A stretch of DNA of 7,175 nt, from assembly GCA_018883305.1 (NCBI GenBank), contig VEQI01000173.1, positions 1 through 7,175 on the forward strand. The letters are read 5' to 3'. The notes under the pieces are model-generated. The model worked only from the letters and a program-made list of their open reading frames with translations, made no database searches and was not told the DNA's origin. This document shows, in pieces, positions 7,127 to 7,175 of the stretch. Positions within the stretch are counted from its first letter, which is position 1, and each line of letters opens with the position of its first letter. The position numbers and the translations under genes are program-made. The DNA comes from Limnohabitans sp. (lineage in GTDB: Bacteria > Pseudomonadota > Gammaproteobacteria > Burkholderiales > Burkholderiaceae_C).

Positions 7127-7150
7127 ATTGACGTTTACGTAAACGTCAAT
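7127..7150. promoter_or_regulatory. Perfect 24-bp palindrome, probable operator upstream of icmF
   Basis: The half-site ATTGACGTTTAC is followed without a gap by its exact reverse complement, giving a 24-base perfect palindrome centred between 7138 and 7139, about 64 bases upstream of the icmF start codon. Such symmetry in an otherwise GC-rich intergenic region is strong evidence for a dimeric regulator site. The core TTTACGTAAA with outer ACG/CGT resembles what I recall of sites for LiuR, the MerR-family regulator of branched-chain amino-acid and acyl-CoA degradation in beta- and gammaproteobacteria. That would suit an isobutyryl-CoA enzyme, but the assignment is from memory and a TetR-family repressor is also possible. 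Because it is symmetric, it could equally control a divergent gene beyond the window edge. Confidence 0.75.
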
Positions 7151-7155
7151 GGCGA

Positions 7156-7161
7156 ATCATA
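7156..7161 (-). promoter_or_regulatory. Candidate -10 hexamer (TATGAT) for icmF
   Basis: Read on the minus strand, TATGAT matches the sigma-70 -10 consensus TATAAT at five of six positions. It would put the transcription start near 7148-7150, at the edge of the 24-bp palindrome, so a bound regulator would cover the start region and block transcription. The matching -35 box would fall beyond the window end, so it cannot be checked. TTGACG inside the palindrome could serve as a -35 on either strand, but no good -10 follows at 16-19 bases on the minus strand. Confidence 0.3.
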
Positions 7162-7175
7162 CGACAGTCCGGCTG

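Noticed and set aside
7064..7175. Cobalamin riboswitch in front of the B12-dependent enzyme gene
   Set aside because: The available leader is only about 85-110 bases and I could not see a B12-box-like conserved core; only one simple hairpin is present.

Overview
The window looks like ordinary chromosomal DNA of a high-GC betaproteobacterium, most likely of the order Burkholderiales (Comamonadaceae-like). This placement is inferred from three things: the gene order rsmB - DUF4390 - ntrY-type kinase - short ntrX-type regulator, the strongly G/C-biased third codon positions, and the fused isobutyryl-CoA mutase. No tRNA, rRNA, CRISPR array, insertion sequence or phage gene was seen, and coding density is close to complete.

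Bases 1-3745 carry a plus-strand gene series. It opens with the last 45 codons of rsmB (16S rRNA m5C967 methyltransferase). An exported DUF4390 protein follows, whose start appears to lie inside the rsmB end. It is joined by an ATGA stop/start overlap to a four-helix membrane histidine kinase of the NtrY type, and 24 bases later comes its cognate response regulator. The tight packing suggests one transcription unit. The DUF4390 protein, kinase and regulator probably form an envelope- or metabolism-sensing module. The regulator is unusual beside classical NtrX: it keeps the receiver and the Fis-type DNA-binding helix-turn-helix, but a Pro/Ala-rich linker of roughly 45-50 residues stands where the sigma-54-activating AAA+ domain would be.

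Bases 3770-7063 hold one large minus-strand gene, icmF, convergent with the regulator gene and separated from it by only 24 bases. It encodes the fusion of a B12-binding domain, a MeaB-like G-protein chaperone and an acyl-CoA mutase large subunit. The Phe and Gln at the two substrate-discriminating positions indicate isobutyryl-CoA mutase rather than methylmalonyl-CoA mutase.

Bases 7064-7175 are the icmF upstream region. They contain a good ribosome binding site, a perfect 8-bp-stem hairpin, a perfect 24-bp palindrome that looks like a regulator operator, and a -10-like hexamer. The palindrome resembles sites of branched-chain amino-acid/acyl-CoA catabolism regulators such as LiuR, which would fit the enzyme. 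I found no clearly novel system; the points most worth a second look are the AAA-less regulator and the icmF operator/leader.
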